From Eubacterium limosum (GTDB taxonomy: Bacteria > Bacillota > Clostridia > Eubacteriales > Eubacteriaceae), in contig NZ_CP019962.1 in the NCBI RefSeq assembly GCF_000807675.2, forward strand, positions 310,001-374,000: 64,000 nt of DNA, read 5' to 3'. The notes beneath the pieces are model-generated. The model was not told the origin of the DNA. It saw nothing but the letters and a program-made list of their open reading frames with translations, and searched no databases. A program made the position numbers and the translations under genes. Shown one piece after another: positions 33,581 to 42,986 of this stretch. Each line of letters starts with the position of its first letter. Position 1 is the first letter of the stretch.

Positions 33581-34051
33581 CTACAGGACCGCTTTCTTTT
33601 CAACCGCAAAAAACAGCTCAATTTCCGGATGCCTGCCAAGGCTTTTTTCTGTGTGGCACTCATACTCCATATTCATGGCTTCGTAAGGGCTCCCGGGCAA
33701 CCAGTGGGTATAGAAAAAGCGCTTGGCCGCACCGATGGCCGGGCCCCACAGGCACTTGAGCCAGGGGCGGACTGTCATTCTTGCATAGATGCCCGCTGGC
33801 AGAGTGAGCGTCTCCAGGCAGTCCCGCTCATACACGCTGCCGATAAACAGCTCGAAATCCCGGGTCTGCGCGTTGTAGTTTTGTGAAAGCACAAAGAAGG
33901 GCAGTACTGTATCCACCTGGGCCACGGCCACGCGGTACGCCTCGGAAAGGGCTTTTATGTCCTTTGAGACGGTTCGGTCGTTGGATTTTTTCCACAGTCC
34001 GTACAGCCTCTGTTCAGTTTTTTCAACTTGGTCAACGGTTTTATCTGCCAT
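33581..34051 (-). CDS. GyrI-like small-molecule-binding protein
   Basis: A 156-residue protein with the plan of a stand-alone GyrI/AraC effector-binding domain: FELFIGSVYERDCLETLTLP, AGIYARMTVRPW, then a C-terminal HPEIELFFAVEK strand. Lacks a DNA-binding domain. The start at 34051 follows GGAGGGAGA. Such proteins bind hydrophobic compounds or inhibit gyrase; which applies here is unknown. Confidence 0.7.
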   Translation of the reverse strand: MADKTVDQVEKTEQRLYGLWKKSNDRTVSKDIKALSEAYRVAVAQVDTVLPFFVLSQNYNAQTRDFELFIGSVYERDCLETLTLPAGIYARMTVRPWLKCLWGPAIGAAKRFFYTHWLPGSPYEAMNMEYECHTEKSLGRHPEIELFFAVEKKAVL

Positions 34052-34146
34052 AGTCTCTCCCTCCGGCTTTTCTTGTTTCTGTGTTTGCCTCAATCATTCG
34101 CTCTGTTATGCCTATCTTAGCACATCCGGGCGCAAATGGGTATGAT

Positions 34147-34167
34147 AACCTGCGCTGTTTACAGGTT
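34147..34167. promoter_or_regulatory. Inverted repeat upstream of tspO
   Basis: AACCTG and CAGGTT separated by 9 bases, between the divergent GyrI-like and TspO genes. Possible operator; unsupported beyond symmetry and place. Confidence 0.35.
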
Positions 34168-34235
34168 GTTTTTGTTTCGCGGATCCGATTCTGGATAAAT
34201 ATGATTAAAACAAAAGCCTTAAAGGAGGTAATATC

Positions 34236-34718
34236 ATGACTAAAAATAAATTGACGCCCATTCTCCAGCTGATCCTCGCCATAGTGGTGGTGGAGCTGGT
34301 CGGCTTCTGCTCTTCGCTTCTGGCCGGCGACATTGCCGGTAAATACGCCATGCTCAACAAGGCGCCCCTGTCGCCGCCGGGCTCGGTGTTCGGTCCGGTC
34401 TGGATCGTGCTCTACCTGCTCATGGGCATTGCTATTTTTCTGGTTCTACGGACCAACACAGACGACCAGCTTAAGCGTTCAGCCCTGGGGCTCTTTGTCA
34501 TTCAGCTGCTTCTTAACTTTCTGTGGAGTATTCTCTTTTTCGGCGGCAGCTCCTTCTGGCTGGCGGCCATCATCATCCTGCTTCTGGACGCGGCGGTCAT
34601 TGCCTGCATCGTCTGGTTTAGAAAAATCTCCAATCTGGCCGCGGGCCTCATGGTTCCCTACCTCATCTGGATTCTGTTCGCCACCTATTTGAACATCGCC
34701 TTTGCAGTGATCAACTGA
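34236..34718 (+). CDS. tspO: TspO/MBR family membrane protein
   Basis: A 160-residue membrane protein with five hydrophobic helices. Family marks are PLSPPGSVFGPVWIVLYLLM and LLNFLWSILFF. TspO proteins bind porphyrins and are linked to tetrapyrrole and stress responses. AAAGGAGG lies 7 bases before the ATG. Single-gene unit ending at a bidirectional terminator. Confidence 0.93.
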   Translation: MTKNKLTPILQLILAIVVVELVGFCSSLLAGDIAGKYAMLNKAPLSPPGSVFGPVWIVLYLLMGIAIFLVLRTNTDDQLKRSALGLFVIQLLLNFLWSILFFGGSSFWLAAIIILLLDAAVIACIVWFRKISNLAAGLMVPYLIWILFATYLNIAFAVIN

Positions 34719-34731
34719 GGCGGCGCATTTT

Positions 34732-34780
34732 AAGAAAAGCACCTGTAAATCAAATTTAATTTGCAAGTACTTTTCTTTTT
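34732..34780. terminator. Bidirectional terminator between tspO and the helicase gene
   Basis: AAGAAAAG and CTTTTCTT close a long, slightly mismatched stem, with T runs on both strands. Confidence 0.8.
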
Positions 34781-37538
34781 AATCTGAGACTACATCTGTA
34801 AGCTCATGCAGTTTATCAACTAATCTTCGTTTTTCATTACTCTGGTTGGTTCCAAATCGAATGATTGGAAGTTCGTATTTATTTAGAATCTGATCTTTCA
34901 TATAATCTCTTTTCAACTGTTCCGGGTTGTTTGCATGAAAGGCATATCCATCGACTTCAATGGCTAATAATGGGGACTTATCAATTTTTCTAAACAAAAG
35001 AAAATCAAGATGTGTCCACGGATTTTTCACAAAGCGCGCTTCTTCTTCCGTCAATAAATCTGTGTTGCAAATAATCGTATTAAGAGATGGATGTAAAACA
35101 CGGTCAATTCTTGAAAAATCAGGCATTTTAAGCACATCTTGAATGATAACATTCATCAGATCTTCTGCCGGGCTATCTCCAACCTTTCCATGCTTTTTCA
35201 ATAATTTTTCCCTTTGCTCTTCCATACCTTTATATAACAGATCAAAAACTGAATGGATTTTGCTATTTATTATTTTACCTTTCTGATATGAAATATACCG
35301 CATAAGATCTCCCCATTGGGTATTCCAATTTAACTCATTTTCAGAAATCACTAAAAACAGCTGATCGATAGCCCGGGATACCGCTACATTAATAAGATTA
35401 GGATCGTCGACAAAGCGGCCAATTTGATTATCCACTGTGCTTAAGATAATCACGTTTTTTTCGCGTCCCTGGAATTTATGCACGGTTGCGATCTCAACGT
35501 TTTCCTGTTGAATTTCTTTTGAGACAGCATCGATCTGTTTGTTATAGGGGGCGATAATCCCCACTGATAGCGACGTTTTTTTCAAAAGAGGCTCTGACAT
35601 TATTTCATGCCGTATAACATCAATTTGTCTTTGATTATAATGACCTCTGCTGTGGTTTCCCGCCGCAGTCAGATAGGAAACCAACGGTTTCTCTCGCCCG
35701 TTATCTTCAGTCATAATAATCAGTTCATCGTCATAAAATTCCCGATTGCAAAAACCGATTATTTGGGGATGGCAGCGATAATGCTCTTTTAATAAAGTCT
35801 GGGGCAAATTTTGAAAAAGGCTGAGAACAGAAGACAGTAAAGTGTTTTCGGTATAGTTGTACTGTCTCAGCGGTCGATAACTATTATAAATATAATCTGC
35901 CTTTTTCCGAACTTCATTTGTTACAATATTTGGCAATTGTTTCTGGTCGCCTACAATGACGGCTTTTTTGCCGCAGGACAGTGCTAATACGCCTGTCACA
36001 AGATCAACCTGCGAAGATTCATCGATAATGACATAATCAAAGAGCGACTGTTTACCCTTACACATTCTAAGTGCATGCGTCGTGCTTAAAACAACTGGAT
36101 ATTCTTTAAAAAGCGCCTCACAATTTTTCCAGAGAATATCTGGTTTGAATTTAGGCCTTTCAGAATTACCACCATACCGATCGGCTAAAACAGCTTTAAA
36201 TAAATCCATCGATAGTGTCTTATATTTTTTCATCTCTGCCTCAAAACCAAAATCCTTAAGTTTTTTCTCCAGATCACGAATCTCTGTTTCAAGCTCATTC
36301 CACCGTCGGCTATAAAATTCATTCTTAAAAAAAGCAACCAATTTATCATCATTTTCTTTATAAATACCAAAGCTTACAATACCATAACGCACTAAATTCT
36401 TAAGCTTAATCCATAATGGATATTCTTTCCGGTCTTTTTTTGTCTTCTCAATGCTGGCTAAAATGGCTAAAATGTCCTTCGATTTTAAGCTGTAAAGCGA
36501 CCGATAAGGCATGATATCTGGAACAGCCCCCTGATAATAGGTTCTAAAATGATCTCTTTCGGTCTGCAGGTTACCCCTATCTACTCGTAATTCTGCTAGC
36601 CGATTTTTTATTTCAAGCTTTTCATTTAGCTGTCTCTGGCTTTCCAGTAAATTATTCTTTAGCTTCAGCCTTTCGTTAAAATCCAATGCTTTCCATCCGC
36701 GCATATTCGGGTATTTCCCGGTCTGTGTATCAAAAAAATGTTTTTTATTTTCTTTTTTTCCAAGATAAGCGGCGATAAATCCAACGCCCTCTTTATCTAA
36801 TTTTTCCAGAACATTATGTGTTGCTGAATTATTATTCGATACTACCGCAACATTCTTTCCATCCATCACAATATTTGCAATAATATTGAGAATCGTTTGG
36901 GTTTTTCCGGTTCCTGGCGGACCTTCAATAACACTGATTGGTCCCTGCAATGCCTTTTCGGCAGCTTCCTTCTGGCTAATATTAAAACTAAACGGAAAAA
37001 AAGCATTTCTTTTTTCAGATTCGTTAACACAAAATTTCTCAGGTTCAAGATACATGGCCAGGACACTTCTTGGGCTGACGGATCTTAATTTTTTATACTC
37101 CCGCTCCAGAAACCCTTCATCACTATCTTTTTTTTCTCCCATCTCTTTCGCCAGAGCTTTAAAATAATTCAGCCTATTAAGAGCATCTTTTTTGTTTAAT
37201 ACATTATTTTCTACCAAAACGCTGCTGGTCGAAACCGTTTGTACATAACCATTATTATGAAATATTTTGAGATATTTTGATCCAAACTGTAGCGCCGTTT
37301 TAACATCTTCCACAGGTCGATCATCAAGATAAAAAAGTTGTTCCTGCCCGTTCATTACGATTGGATCTTTAAAAAACTGAATATGCTGACATTGGTAATT
37401 GTAAGGTTTTTCTGGATTCTCATAGTATATTTTATAATATCCATTTGAATATTGGTAACGCTTTATTTCACTTGTTTTATCAACAAATATTCCATCCTTT
37501 TTATTCCAAACCATAAACAAGTATTTTTGACAATCCAT
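34779..37538 (-). CDS. Superfamily 1 helicase with C-terminal nuclease domain
   Basis: A 919-residue protein. Walker A EGPPGTGKTQ is at residues 205-214, Walker B YVIIDESSQVD near 505, and later motifs include LKEHYRCHPQIIGF, EIATVHKFQGREKN and NVAVSRAIDQLF, all of the Upf1-like SF1B group. Residues about 815-915 (LDFLLFRKIDKSPLLAIEVD, DYMKDQILNKYELPIIRFGT) look like a PD-(D/E)xK-type nuclease such as REase_MTES_1575. The gene is visibly richer in A/T than its neighbours and stands alone, suggesting transfer. Fusions of this kind are common in defence islands; a defence role is inference. Confidence 0.88.
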   Translation of the reverse strand: MDCQKYLFMVWNKKDGIFVDKTSEIKRYQYSNGYYKIYYENPEKPYNYQCQHIQFFKDPIVMNGQEQLFYLDDRPVEDVKTALQFGSKYLKIFHNNGYVQTVSTSSVLVENNVLNKKDALNRLNYFKALAKEMGEKKDSDEGFLEREYKKLRSVSPRSVLAMYLEPEKFCVNESEKRNAFFPFSFNISQKEAAEKALQGPISVIEGPPGTGKTQTILNIIANIVMDGKNVAVVSNNNSATHNVLEKLDKEGVGFIAAYLGKKENKKHFFDTQTGKYPNMRGWKALDFNERLKLKNNLLESQRQLNEKLEIKNRLAELRVDRGNLQTERDHFRTYYQGAVPDIMPYRSLYSLKSKDILAILASIEKTKKDRKEYPLWIKLKNLVRYGIVSFGIYKENDDKLVAFFKNEFYSRRWNELETEIRDLEKKLKDFGFEAEMKKYKTLSMDLFKAVLADRYGGNSERPKFKPDILWKNCEALFKEYPVVLSTTHALRMCKGKQSLFDYVIIDESSQVDLVTGVLALSCGKKAVIVGDQKQLPNIVTNEVRKKADYIYNSYRPLRQYNYTENTLLSSVLSLFQNLPQTLLKEHYRCHPQIIGFCNREFYDDELIIMTEDNGREKPLVSYLTAAGNHSRGHYNQRQIDVIRHEIMSEPLLKKTSLSVGIIAPYNKQIDAVSKEIQQENVEIATVHKFQGREKNVIILSTVDNQIGRFVDDPNLINVAVSRAIDQLFLVISENELNWNTQWGDLMRYISYQKGKIINSKIHSVFDLLYKGMEEQREKLLKKHGKVGDSPAEDLMNVIIQDVLKMPDFSRIDRVLHPSLNTIICNTDLLTEEEARFVKNPWTHLDFLLFRKIDKSPLLAIEVDGYAFHANNPEQLKRDYMKDQILNKYELPIIRFGTNQSNEKRRLVDKLHELTDVVSD

Positions 37539-37697
37539 TATTCTATCCTTTCTATCGTTTTTATTAATCTTTTAAATAGTATACCTGCATTGATTATACA
37601 CTTACTTTCCATGTTTTGTAAACGTATTTATTTTTTAAAACATTTAACGTTCTCCTTGCGGCAAAATCCTTCGGTCCTGTGCCCGTCACAGCTGACC

Positions 37698-37743
37698 AAA
37701 AAATAAAATAAGGCAGGGTCTGCTTCAGGCTCTGCCTTATTTT
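37698..37743 (-). terminator. Terminator of the DUF3089 gene
   Basis: AAAATAAGGCAG/CTGCCTTATTTT stem with flanking A/T runs, 43 bases behind the stop codon. Confidence 0.75.
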
Positions 37744-37785
37744 GATGTTCGATCAATGGCGCTGTCTGCGACGGCGCTCACTCCT

Positions 37786-38796
37786 CTACTGCCCGGCTAA
37801 ATAAGCCTCTATCCGCTGCCCTGCGTTCTCGCGGAGGTTGTAGTAATAGAAAGCGTAATCATACCCGTGGTAAACGCCTTTTGGAAAGACATCGTTTCCG
37901 GGGGCCAGGGCGTCTGCGTCCTGGTTGTCGCAGACGAGGACGCCGCGGGCCTTGTCGATACGGGCGTCAGCAGGCGTCGGGCTCTTGACGGATGGGTCCT
38001 CTCTGCTGGCAGAACCGAGACTCTGTTCTGTCGATGCGGGTGTCTCGTCCCGGGTCCAGCTGATGGGGTTGATGACCTGGGCGCCGGGCAGCAGCACAGG
38101 GTTGTCCGCTGTGACACCAGGCGCCTCTGTATTGTAGGAGATGATCACACCTGTGTCATCTGCCGTCTCTGCAAACCGGAGATGCGGATTCTGGGCCAGG
38201 TAGTCCTCAGTGACCGAATAACCGATCACGTAGGCGGCCACCATACGCGCGTATACCTCGGGGTGCGTTTCCATGTACTCGTCCAGCAGGTAGAGCAGCA
38301 TGTTGGAGCCTTGAGAATGGCCGGCCAGGATAAAGGGACGGCCGTTGTTTTCGTGCTCAAGATAGTAGTCAAAGGCTGCGAACACATCCATCTTAGGCAC
38401 ACCGTTCAGCAGGGCGTACTCCTCGTCATGGGACAGGCCCAGGCAGTAAGCCGCGTCGGCCTGTCGATAATAGGGCGCGTAGACATTGGCCGTCGTCTCA
38501 AAAACGCTGGCCTGCTGTCTCAGCATTTTGGGCGCAGTCTCGCGCAGGGTGGCGTTGTCAACAGCGCAGATGTTGGGCTCGTCCATGTTTTCCTTATGCC
38601 ATGCTGTAGGGTACAGATAAAAGACATCCACAGGCTTATCCGGCGTCTCAGGCATCGCCAGCCAGTTCGCCGCCGCCGCGTAATCCGTCGGGGCTTCCTC
38701 ATTTTCGGCCTGCCGGGCAACACAGCCAGGCAGCAGGATACTCATCAGCAAAAGGGCTGCCAGCAGCAGTCCTCTGACATTCTGTCTTGTTTTCAT
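37786..38796 (-). CDS. DUF3089 family lipoprotein hydrolase
   Basis: A 336-residue exported protein. The lipobox is SILLPGC (Cys25 region). The alpha/beta-hydrolase nucleophile elbow is LAGHSQGS, with DVFYLYPTAW near the start and a closing KGVYHGYDYAFYY motif; this combination marks DUF3089. Likely an esterase/lipase outside the membrane; substrate unknown. Single gene with its own terminator. Confidence 0.88.
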   Translation of the reverse strand: MKTRQNVRGLLLAALLLMSILLPGCVARQAENEEAPTDYAAAANWLAMPETPDKPVDVFYLYPTAWHKENMDEPNICAVDNATLRETAPKMLRQQASVFETTANVYAPYYRQADAAYCLGLSHDEEYALLNGVPKMDVFAAFDYYLEHENNGRPFILAGHSQGSNMLLYLLDEYMETHPEVYARMVAAYVIGYSVTEDYLAQNPHLRFAETADDTGVIISYNTEAPGVTADNPVLLPGAQVINPISWTRDETPASTEQSLGSASREDPSVKSPTPADARIDKARGVLVCDNQDADALAPGNDVFPKGVYHGYDYAFYYYNLRENAGQRIEAYLAGQ

Positions 38797-38917
38797 GGGT
38801 TCTCCTCTCGTTTAAAAGCAGATTTTTATTTCATACTCTTTTTTCATTATACTATGACGCCACACACCAAACAACCTTACTCGATTCTTTTCTAAAAGCA
38901 GGAAAATTTCCTTAAAC

Positions 38918-38952
38918 CAAAATGAGGCAGGGTCAAAAACAGGCCCTGCCTC
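38918..38952 (-). terminator. Terminator of the UbiB-like gene
   Basis: GAGGCAGGG/CCCTGCCTC stem that overlaps the stop codon, followed by T-rich sequence on the minus strand. Confidence 0.8.
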
Positions 38953-40612
38953 ACTTATTAATCTCTTTTTTCTTTTTATGAATGCTGTAAATCAGATTCG
39001 CGCCCAAAATCAGGGCCACAATATAGCCAATGGTGCCCAGAGCCGGTATGCCCAGCAGCTTTGGCTCCATGTTGGTGGTGCTGATAAAGCTGGAGCCGAT
39101 AAGCAGCGCAGCGGCGATGATGCACTTCACAATCTTGTTGACCATCTGGTCAATGGTGTTCAGCGGCTCCTCGGAGCCGGTGATCTCAAGATTGATCTTT
39201 GTTTGTCCCTTGACCGTCATGCGCAGCAGATCCAGGGCCTGGCCGGGCAGGCTCAGGGTGCTCTTGGCCGCGCCATAGAGCTCGCGTCCCAGCTCCAGCG
39301 CTTCCCGTTTAGGGTCCAGGTTCTCAAGGCGCTCGGCGGACATATGGTTGATCATGATCTGCACCACATTGGTCTCCGGCGCCAGCATGCTCAGCACACC
39401 CTCGATGGTCAGCGAGCCGCGGGCCAGCATGGTTACGCCCTTTGGCATGGCGATATGATGGTTGTTGGCCAGCTGGAGCAGATCCTCCATCATGGTACCG
39501 ATGTTCATGGTACCCAGATCCATGGTGCCGTACTCGTCCATCATGTTGTCAATGTCTGAATACAGCTTGGCGTGGTTGATTCGTCCGGTGTGCACGCCAA
39601 GGGACAGCACCACGTTCTTCATGCCGTCCACGTCGCCAGTGGCCATGGCCTCCACAGCCTGCTTAAACAGATCCTTGTCCTTTGAGGAAAGGGTTCCCAT
39701 CATCCCCAGGTCGATCCAGACAATCTGTCCGTCACGGATGCGGATATTGCCCGGGTGCGGGTCGGCGTGGAAAAAACCGTCGTCGATGACCTGCTTGATA
39801 TAGTTTTCCGAAAGCTTGAGGGCAATCTCATCCAGGTCGTAGCCCAGCTCTTTGAGCCGGTCGGTCTGGTCAATCTCCTCGCCGGCGATGTACTCCATCA
39901 CCAGCACCTTGGAGGTGGTGTGCTTATGGTAGATGATGGGGCTGGTCACGTAGACGATGTCCTTATTAAGCTCGTAGAACTCGTCGGCGTTATGGGCCTC
40001 GATCAAAAAATCCATTTCCTGCTGGGCTGTGAACCACATCTCGTCCAGCACCATCTTAAAGTCAATGGCGTTCCCGGTGCCTCCGGCGATCTTGAGCAGT
40101 GTGGCTGCCCTTTCCAGCAGCGCGATGTCCCGCGCCATGGTGTCCTTGATGCCGGGGCGCTGCACCTTGACCACCACGGAGCTGCCATCCTTCAGCTCTG
40201 CCTGGTGCACCTGCGCGATGGAGGCCGAGCCCAGAGGCGTCCGGTCCAGAAAGGTAAAGATCTCGTTCAGGGGCTTTCCATACTCCTCCTCGATGACCGT
40301 CACCACTTCTTCAAAATCCATGGGACGCACCTCGGTTCTGAGCTTTGTCAGTTCATGACAGTACTCAGCCGGAAGGATGTCCTGGCGCATGGAAAGCACC
40401 TGTCCAAGCTTGACAAAGGTCGGGCCCAGATCCTCGATGATGAGCCGCAGCTTGACAGGTGTAATGCCTTTGACAATATCGTATTTGGCCAATATCGCCA
40501 TGATTTCCCTCAGGCGCTGTCTGTTGTATTCCTTGGTGTCGTGGGCGCCTGAGGGTTCATTTTCATGGTTTAATGGATTATTCTGCGTCTTTGACCTCTG
40601 CGTCTTCTGCAT
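38951..40612 (-). CDS. UbiB/AarF/ABC1 atypical kinase family protein
   Basis: A 553-residue protein with the family's motifs: FVKLGQVLSMRQDILP (KxGQ extension), LGSASIAQVHQA (Ala-rich loop), VVKVQRPG, MEYIAGEE, FFHADPHPGN (catalytic loop) and IDLGMMG. Two C-terminal hydrophobic helices anchor it in the membrane. UbiB proteins support quinone or other isoprenoid-lipid metabolism through ATPase activity; the role in anaerobic Firmicutes is unclear. The start at 40612 (GGAG seven bases upstream) overlaps the phasin-like gene. Confidence 0.92.
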   Translation of the reverse strand: MQKTQRSKTQNNPLNHENEPSGAHDTKEYNRQRLREIMAILAKYDIVKGITPVKLRLIIEDLGPTFVKLGQVLSMRQDILPAEYCHELTKLRTEVRPMDFEEVVTVIEEEYGKPLNEIFTFLDRTPLGSASIAQVHQAELKDGSSVVVKVQRPGIKDTMARDIALLERAATLLKIAGGTGNAIDFKMVLDEMWFTAQQEMDFLIEAHNADEFYELNKDIVYVTSPIIYHKHTTSKVLVMEYIAGEEIDQTDRLKELGYDLDEIALKLSENYIKQVIDDGFFHADPHPGNIRIRDGQIVWIDLGMMGTLSSKDKDLFKQAVEAMATGDVDGMKNVVLSLGVHTGRINHAKLYSDIDNMMDEYGTMDLGTMNIGTMMEDLLQLANNHHIAMPKGVTMLARGSLTIEGVLSMLAPETNVVQIMINHMSAERLENLDPKREALELGRELYGAAKSTLSLPGQALDLLRMTVKGQTKINLEITGSEEPLNTIDQMVNKIVKCIIAAALLIGSSFISTTNMEPKLLGIPALGTIGYIVALILGANLIYSIHKKKKEINK

Positions 40613-40925
40613 CTTCACGCTCCATTCGGGCCAGCTTATCCTTGATGGCCTGTAATTCTTCCGGGCTCATTTTGTCCATGGTTTCAACGACCTTGTCCAC
40701 AGACGGCTCGTCATCCTTGACGACAACGGTCACGTTTTCCTTGACCTTGTCCCGGATGTTGCGTTTCAGCTCTTCGTTCATGACCTTGCCCTGTTCCACA
40801 GTCAGCTCGCCTTTTTCAACCAGCTGGTTGATGAGCTCCTGAGATTTTTCAGCAGTGGTCGCCACTGCGCCTACGCCCGCCAACAGTACTTTTCTCAGCT
40901 CTTCGCCTAAGTTAAAACTTGCCAT
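40578..40925 (-). CDS. Phasin-like protein
   Basis: A 115-residue, mostly helical protein: EELRKVLLAGVGAVATTAEK followed by SQELINQLVEKGELTVEQGK and a charged coiled C-terminus. This pattern matches the phasin/PhaF-like proteins commonly encoded in front of UbiB genes in Firmicutes. No PHA synthesis genes are present. Overlaps the UbiB start, so the two are coupled. Confidence 0.8.
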   Translation of the reverse strand: MASFNLGEELRKVLLAGVGAVATTAEKSQELINQLVEKGELTVEQGKVMNEELKRNIRDKVKENVTVVVKDDEPSVDKVVETMDKMSPEELQAIKDKLARMEREDAEDAEVKDAE

Positions 40926-41070
40926 TTTAATTCTCCTTTACATTTGGAAATCCTGAAAAAGACAATGTTTTTTAATCACGATACGCTTTATAAATCACTG
41001 CCTTTTTCTGCCGTTTGCTGTACTTTCATTATAACACAGAGTTCTTTAAATTCAGTTTAATTTTACCCTT

Positions 41071-42225
41071 TTAGAGATATTTATAAACAGCGGCCTCGAT
41101 TTCCATAAAGGATTTTCCTGTTTCACCGGCAATGCGCTTCAGATCCTCATATTCCGGGCTGCGCTTGACAATGCCGCCGTAGGTGCACACCTTGACCCGG
41201 ACCGGGCCAAAGGGCGTGTCCACAGTCTCGATCTCCCGGTTCATGACCGCGCGGTCGACCTTATATTTGCGCAGGCCGATGCTGCTGGTCTGGGCGAAGA
41301 TATAGCGGGTGATTGTCTCTGCCTTTTCGGCGTCGCAGATCACGGTCAGCTTGACGGCCGGCCGGTTTTTCTTCATATAAATGGGCGTGTAAAAAGCGTC
41401 GCGCACGCCCTGCTCAAAGAGGCCCTCCAGCACATAGCCGGCTGTCTCGCCGGTCATATCGTCAATGTTGGTCTCCATGACCAGGATACCGCAGTCCTCC
41501 GAATCGGTATGGCCCACAAAAAGGCGCAGGCCATTCAGGATTTCAAACTCACGGTCGCCAAAGCCATAGCCGATGGTGTCCACTGCCATCTGCGGAAAGC
41601 CTGCCGAATAGCTGGCCAGCTCTGCGAGGATCGCCATACCCGTCGGCGTGGCGGACTCTCCGTCCACCCCCTTTGCGTAGATGGGAAAATCGGTTTTTCC
41701 GATGATCTCCGCTGTGGCGGGCGCCGGCACTGGCAGCAGGCCGTGAGCGCACTTCACAAAGCCCTGCCCCGCGTTCACTGCCGAGCCGTACACCACGTCA
41801 GGCGCAATGTCGTGGAAGCAGATGGCCGCGCCCACAATATCGACAATGGAATCCACTGCGCCCACCTCGTGGAAGTGCACCTGCTCCATGGGCACTCCGT
41901 GGACCTTGCCCTCGGCCTCGGCCACACGCCGGAAGATGGCGATGGCTGTTTTCTTAACCGCCTCGTCCAGACCGCTGCCCTCAATGATGCCGACAATGTC
42001 GCTAAAATGGCGGTGGGCATGCTCATGGCGGTCCATGACCACGTGGCACTTTGTCCCGGTGATGCCACGCTTCTGGGTTTTCTCGATCTCAAGATGAAAG
42101 CCCGGCACGCCAAGCTTAGCCAGCTCGCGCTCCAGATGCGCGGGGTCTGCGCCGATGTCCAGAAAGGCGCCCAGCGTCATATCGCCGCTGATGCCTGCAA
42201 AACAGTCAAAATATAATACTTTCAT
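41071..42225 (-). CDS. larC: Nickel insertion protein LarC
   Basis: A 384-residue protein that inserts nickel into the pyridinium dithio-carboxylate precursor in the last step of the nickel-pincer cofactor pathway (CTP-dependent cyclometallase). Recognised by FDCFAGISGDMTLGAFLDIG, VPMEQVHFHEVGAVDSIVDI, SATPTGMAILAELA and the C-terminal ETNIDDMTGE. In Lactiplantibacillus it is made by frameshifting from larC1/larC2; here it is a single open frame. The His-rich HEHAHRHF stretch may help bind nickel. Third gene of the larE-larB-larC operon. Confidence 0.95.
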   Translation of the reverse strand: MKVLYFDCFAGISGDMTLGAFLDIGADPAHLERELAKLGVPGFHLEIEKTQKRGITGTKCHVVMDRHEHAHRHFSDIVGIIEGSGLDEAVKKTAIAIFRRVAEAEGKVHGVPMEQVHFHEVGAVDSIVDIVGAAICFHDIAPDVVYGSAVNAGQGFVKCAHGLLPVPAPATAEIIGKTDFPIYAKGVDGESATPTGMAILAELASYSAGFPQMAVDTIGYGFGDREFEILNGLRLFVGHTDSEDCGILVMETNIDDMTGETAGYVLEGLFEQGVRDAFYTPIYMKKNRPAVKLTVICDAEKAETITRYIFAQTSSIGLRKYKVDRAVMNREIETVDTPFGPVRVKVCTYGGIVKRSPEYEDLKRIAGETGKSFMEIEAAVYKYL

Positions 42226-42233
42226 GGTCCCTC

Positions 42234-42986
42234 CTACTGCAGTTGATTGATTTTTGAAGCCAGACAGGCCGCTCCAAAGCCGTTGTCGATATTGACCACA
42301 CCGATGCCTCCGGCACAGGAGGTCAGCATGCCCAGAAGGGCTGAAACGCCGCCAAAATTGGCGCCGTAGCCGATGCTGGTGGGCACTGCGACCACTGGTT
42401 TATCGGTCAGGCCGCCTACCACGCTGGCCAGAGCGCCCTCCATGCCGGCCACCACGATGATGACCCGGGCATGGTTGATGACGTCCACGTTGTCAAGGAG
42501 CCGGTGTATCCCAGCCACACCCACGTCGTACAGGCGCTTCACCTGGTTTCCCATGACTTCAGCCGTCACAGCGGCCTCCTCTGCCACCGGAATATCCGAC
42601 GTCCCTGCGGACACCACCGCAATGGTGCCCTCCGATACGCGGTAGGGCTCACGCTTCACCACCACTGACCGGGCTTCTTTATAATAGACCGCGTCCGGCG
42701 TCAGCTCGCGGATGACCTCATAGACTTCCTCGCTGGCGCGGGAGGCCAGAATATTGCCGGTGGTGCGGGCCAGCATATCCGTCACAATGCCGCGGATCTG
42801 GTCAAGGCTCTTGCCCGGGCTGTAGATAACCTCAGGAAAACCGTTGCGCAGCTCCCTGTGGTAATCGACCTTGGCGTACTCAAGGTCGTGGTAGGGCAGC
42901 TCCTTGAGCTGCTCCAGAGCATCCTCGACGCTCGTATCGTCGTTTTTAACCTGCGTCAGCAGGGCTTTCAGTTGTTCTGCGTTCAT
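42234..42986 (-). CDS. larB: Pyridinium-3,5-biscarboxylate mononucleotide synthase LarB
   Basis: A 250-residue enzyme that carboxylates nicotinic acid adenine dinucleotide and hydrolyses it. The N-terminus (KVDYHRELRNGFPEVIYSPG) and the PurE-like C-terminal half (VVSAGTSDIPVAEEAAVTAE, IIVVAGMEGALASVVGGL, GVVNIDNGFGAACLASKI) are diagnostic. Overlaps larE by 4 bases and lies 8 bases before larC, so the three form one translationally coupled unit. Confidence 0.95.
   Translation of the reverse strand: MNAEQLKALLTQVKNDDTSVEDALEQLKELPYHDLEYAKVDYHRELRNGFPEVIYSPGKSLDQIRGIVTDMLARTTGNILASRASEEVYEVIRELTPDAVYYKEARSVVVKREPYRVSEGTIAVVSAGTSDIPVAEEAAVTAEVMGNQVKRLYDVGVAGIHRLLDNVDVINHARVIIVVAGMEGALASVVGGLTDKPVVAVPTSIGYGANFGGVSALLGMLTSCAGGIGVVNIDNGFGAACLASKINQLQ

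Noticed and set aside
37867-38895. 342-codon plus-strand frame
   Set aside because: Lies opposite the DUF3089 lipoprotein gene, whose signal, lipobox and GHSQGS motif are convincing.
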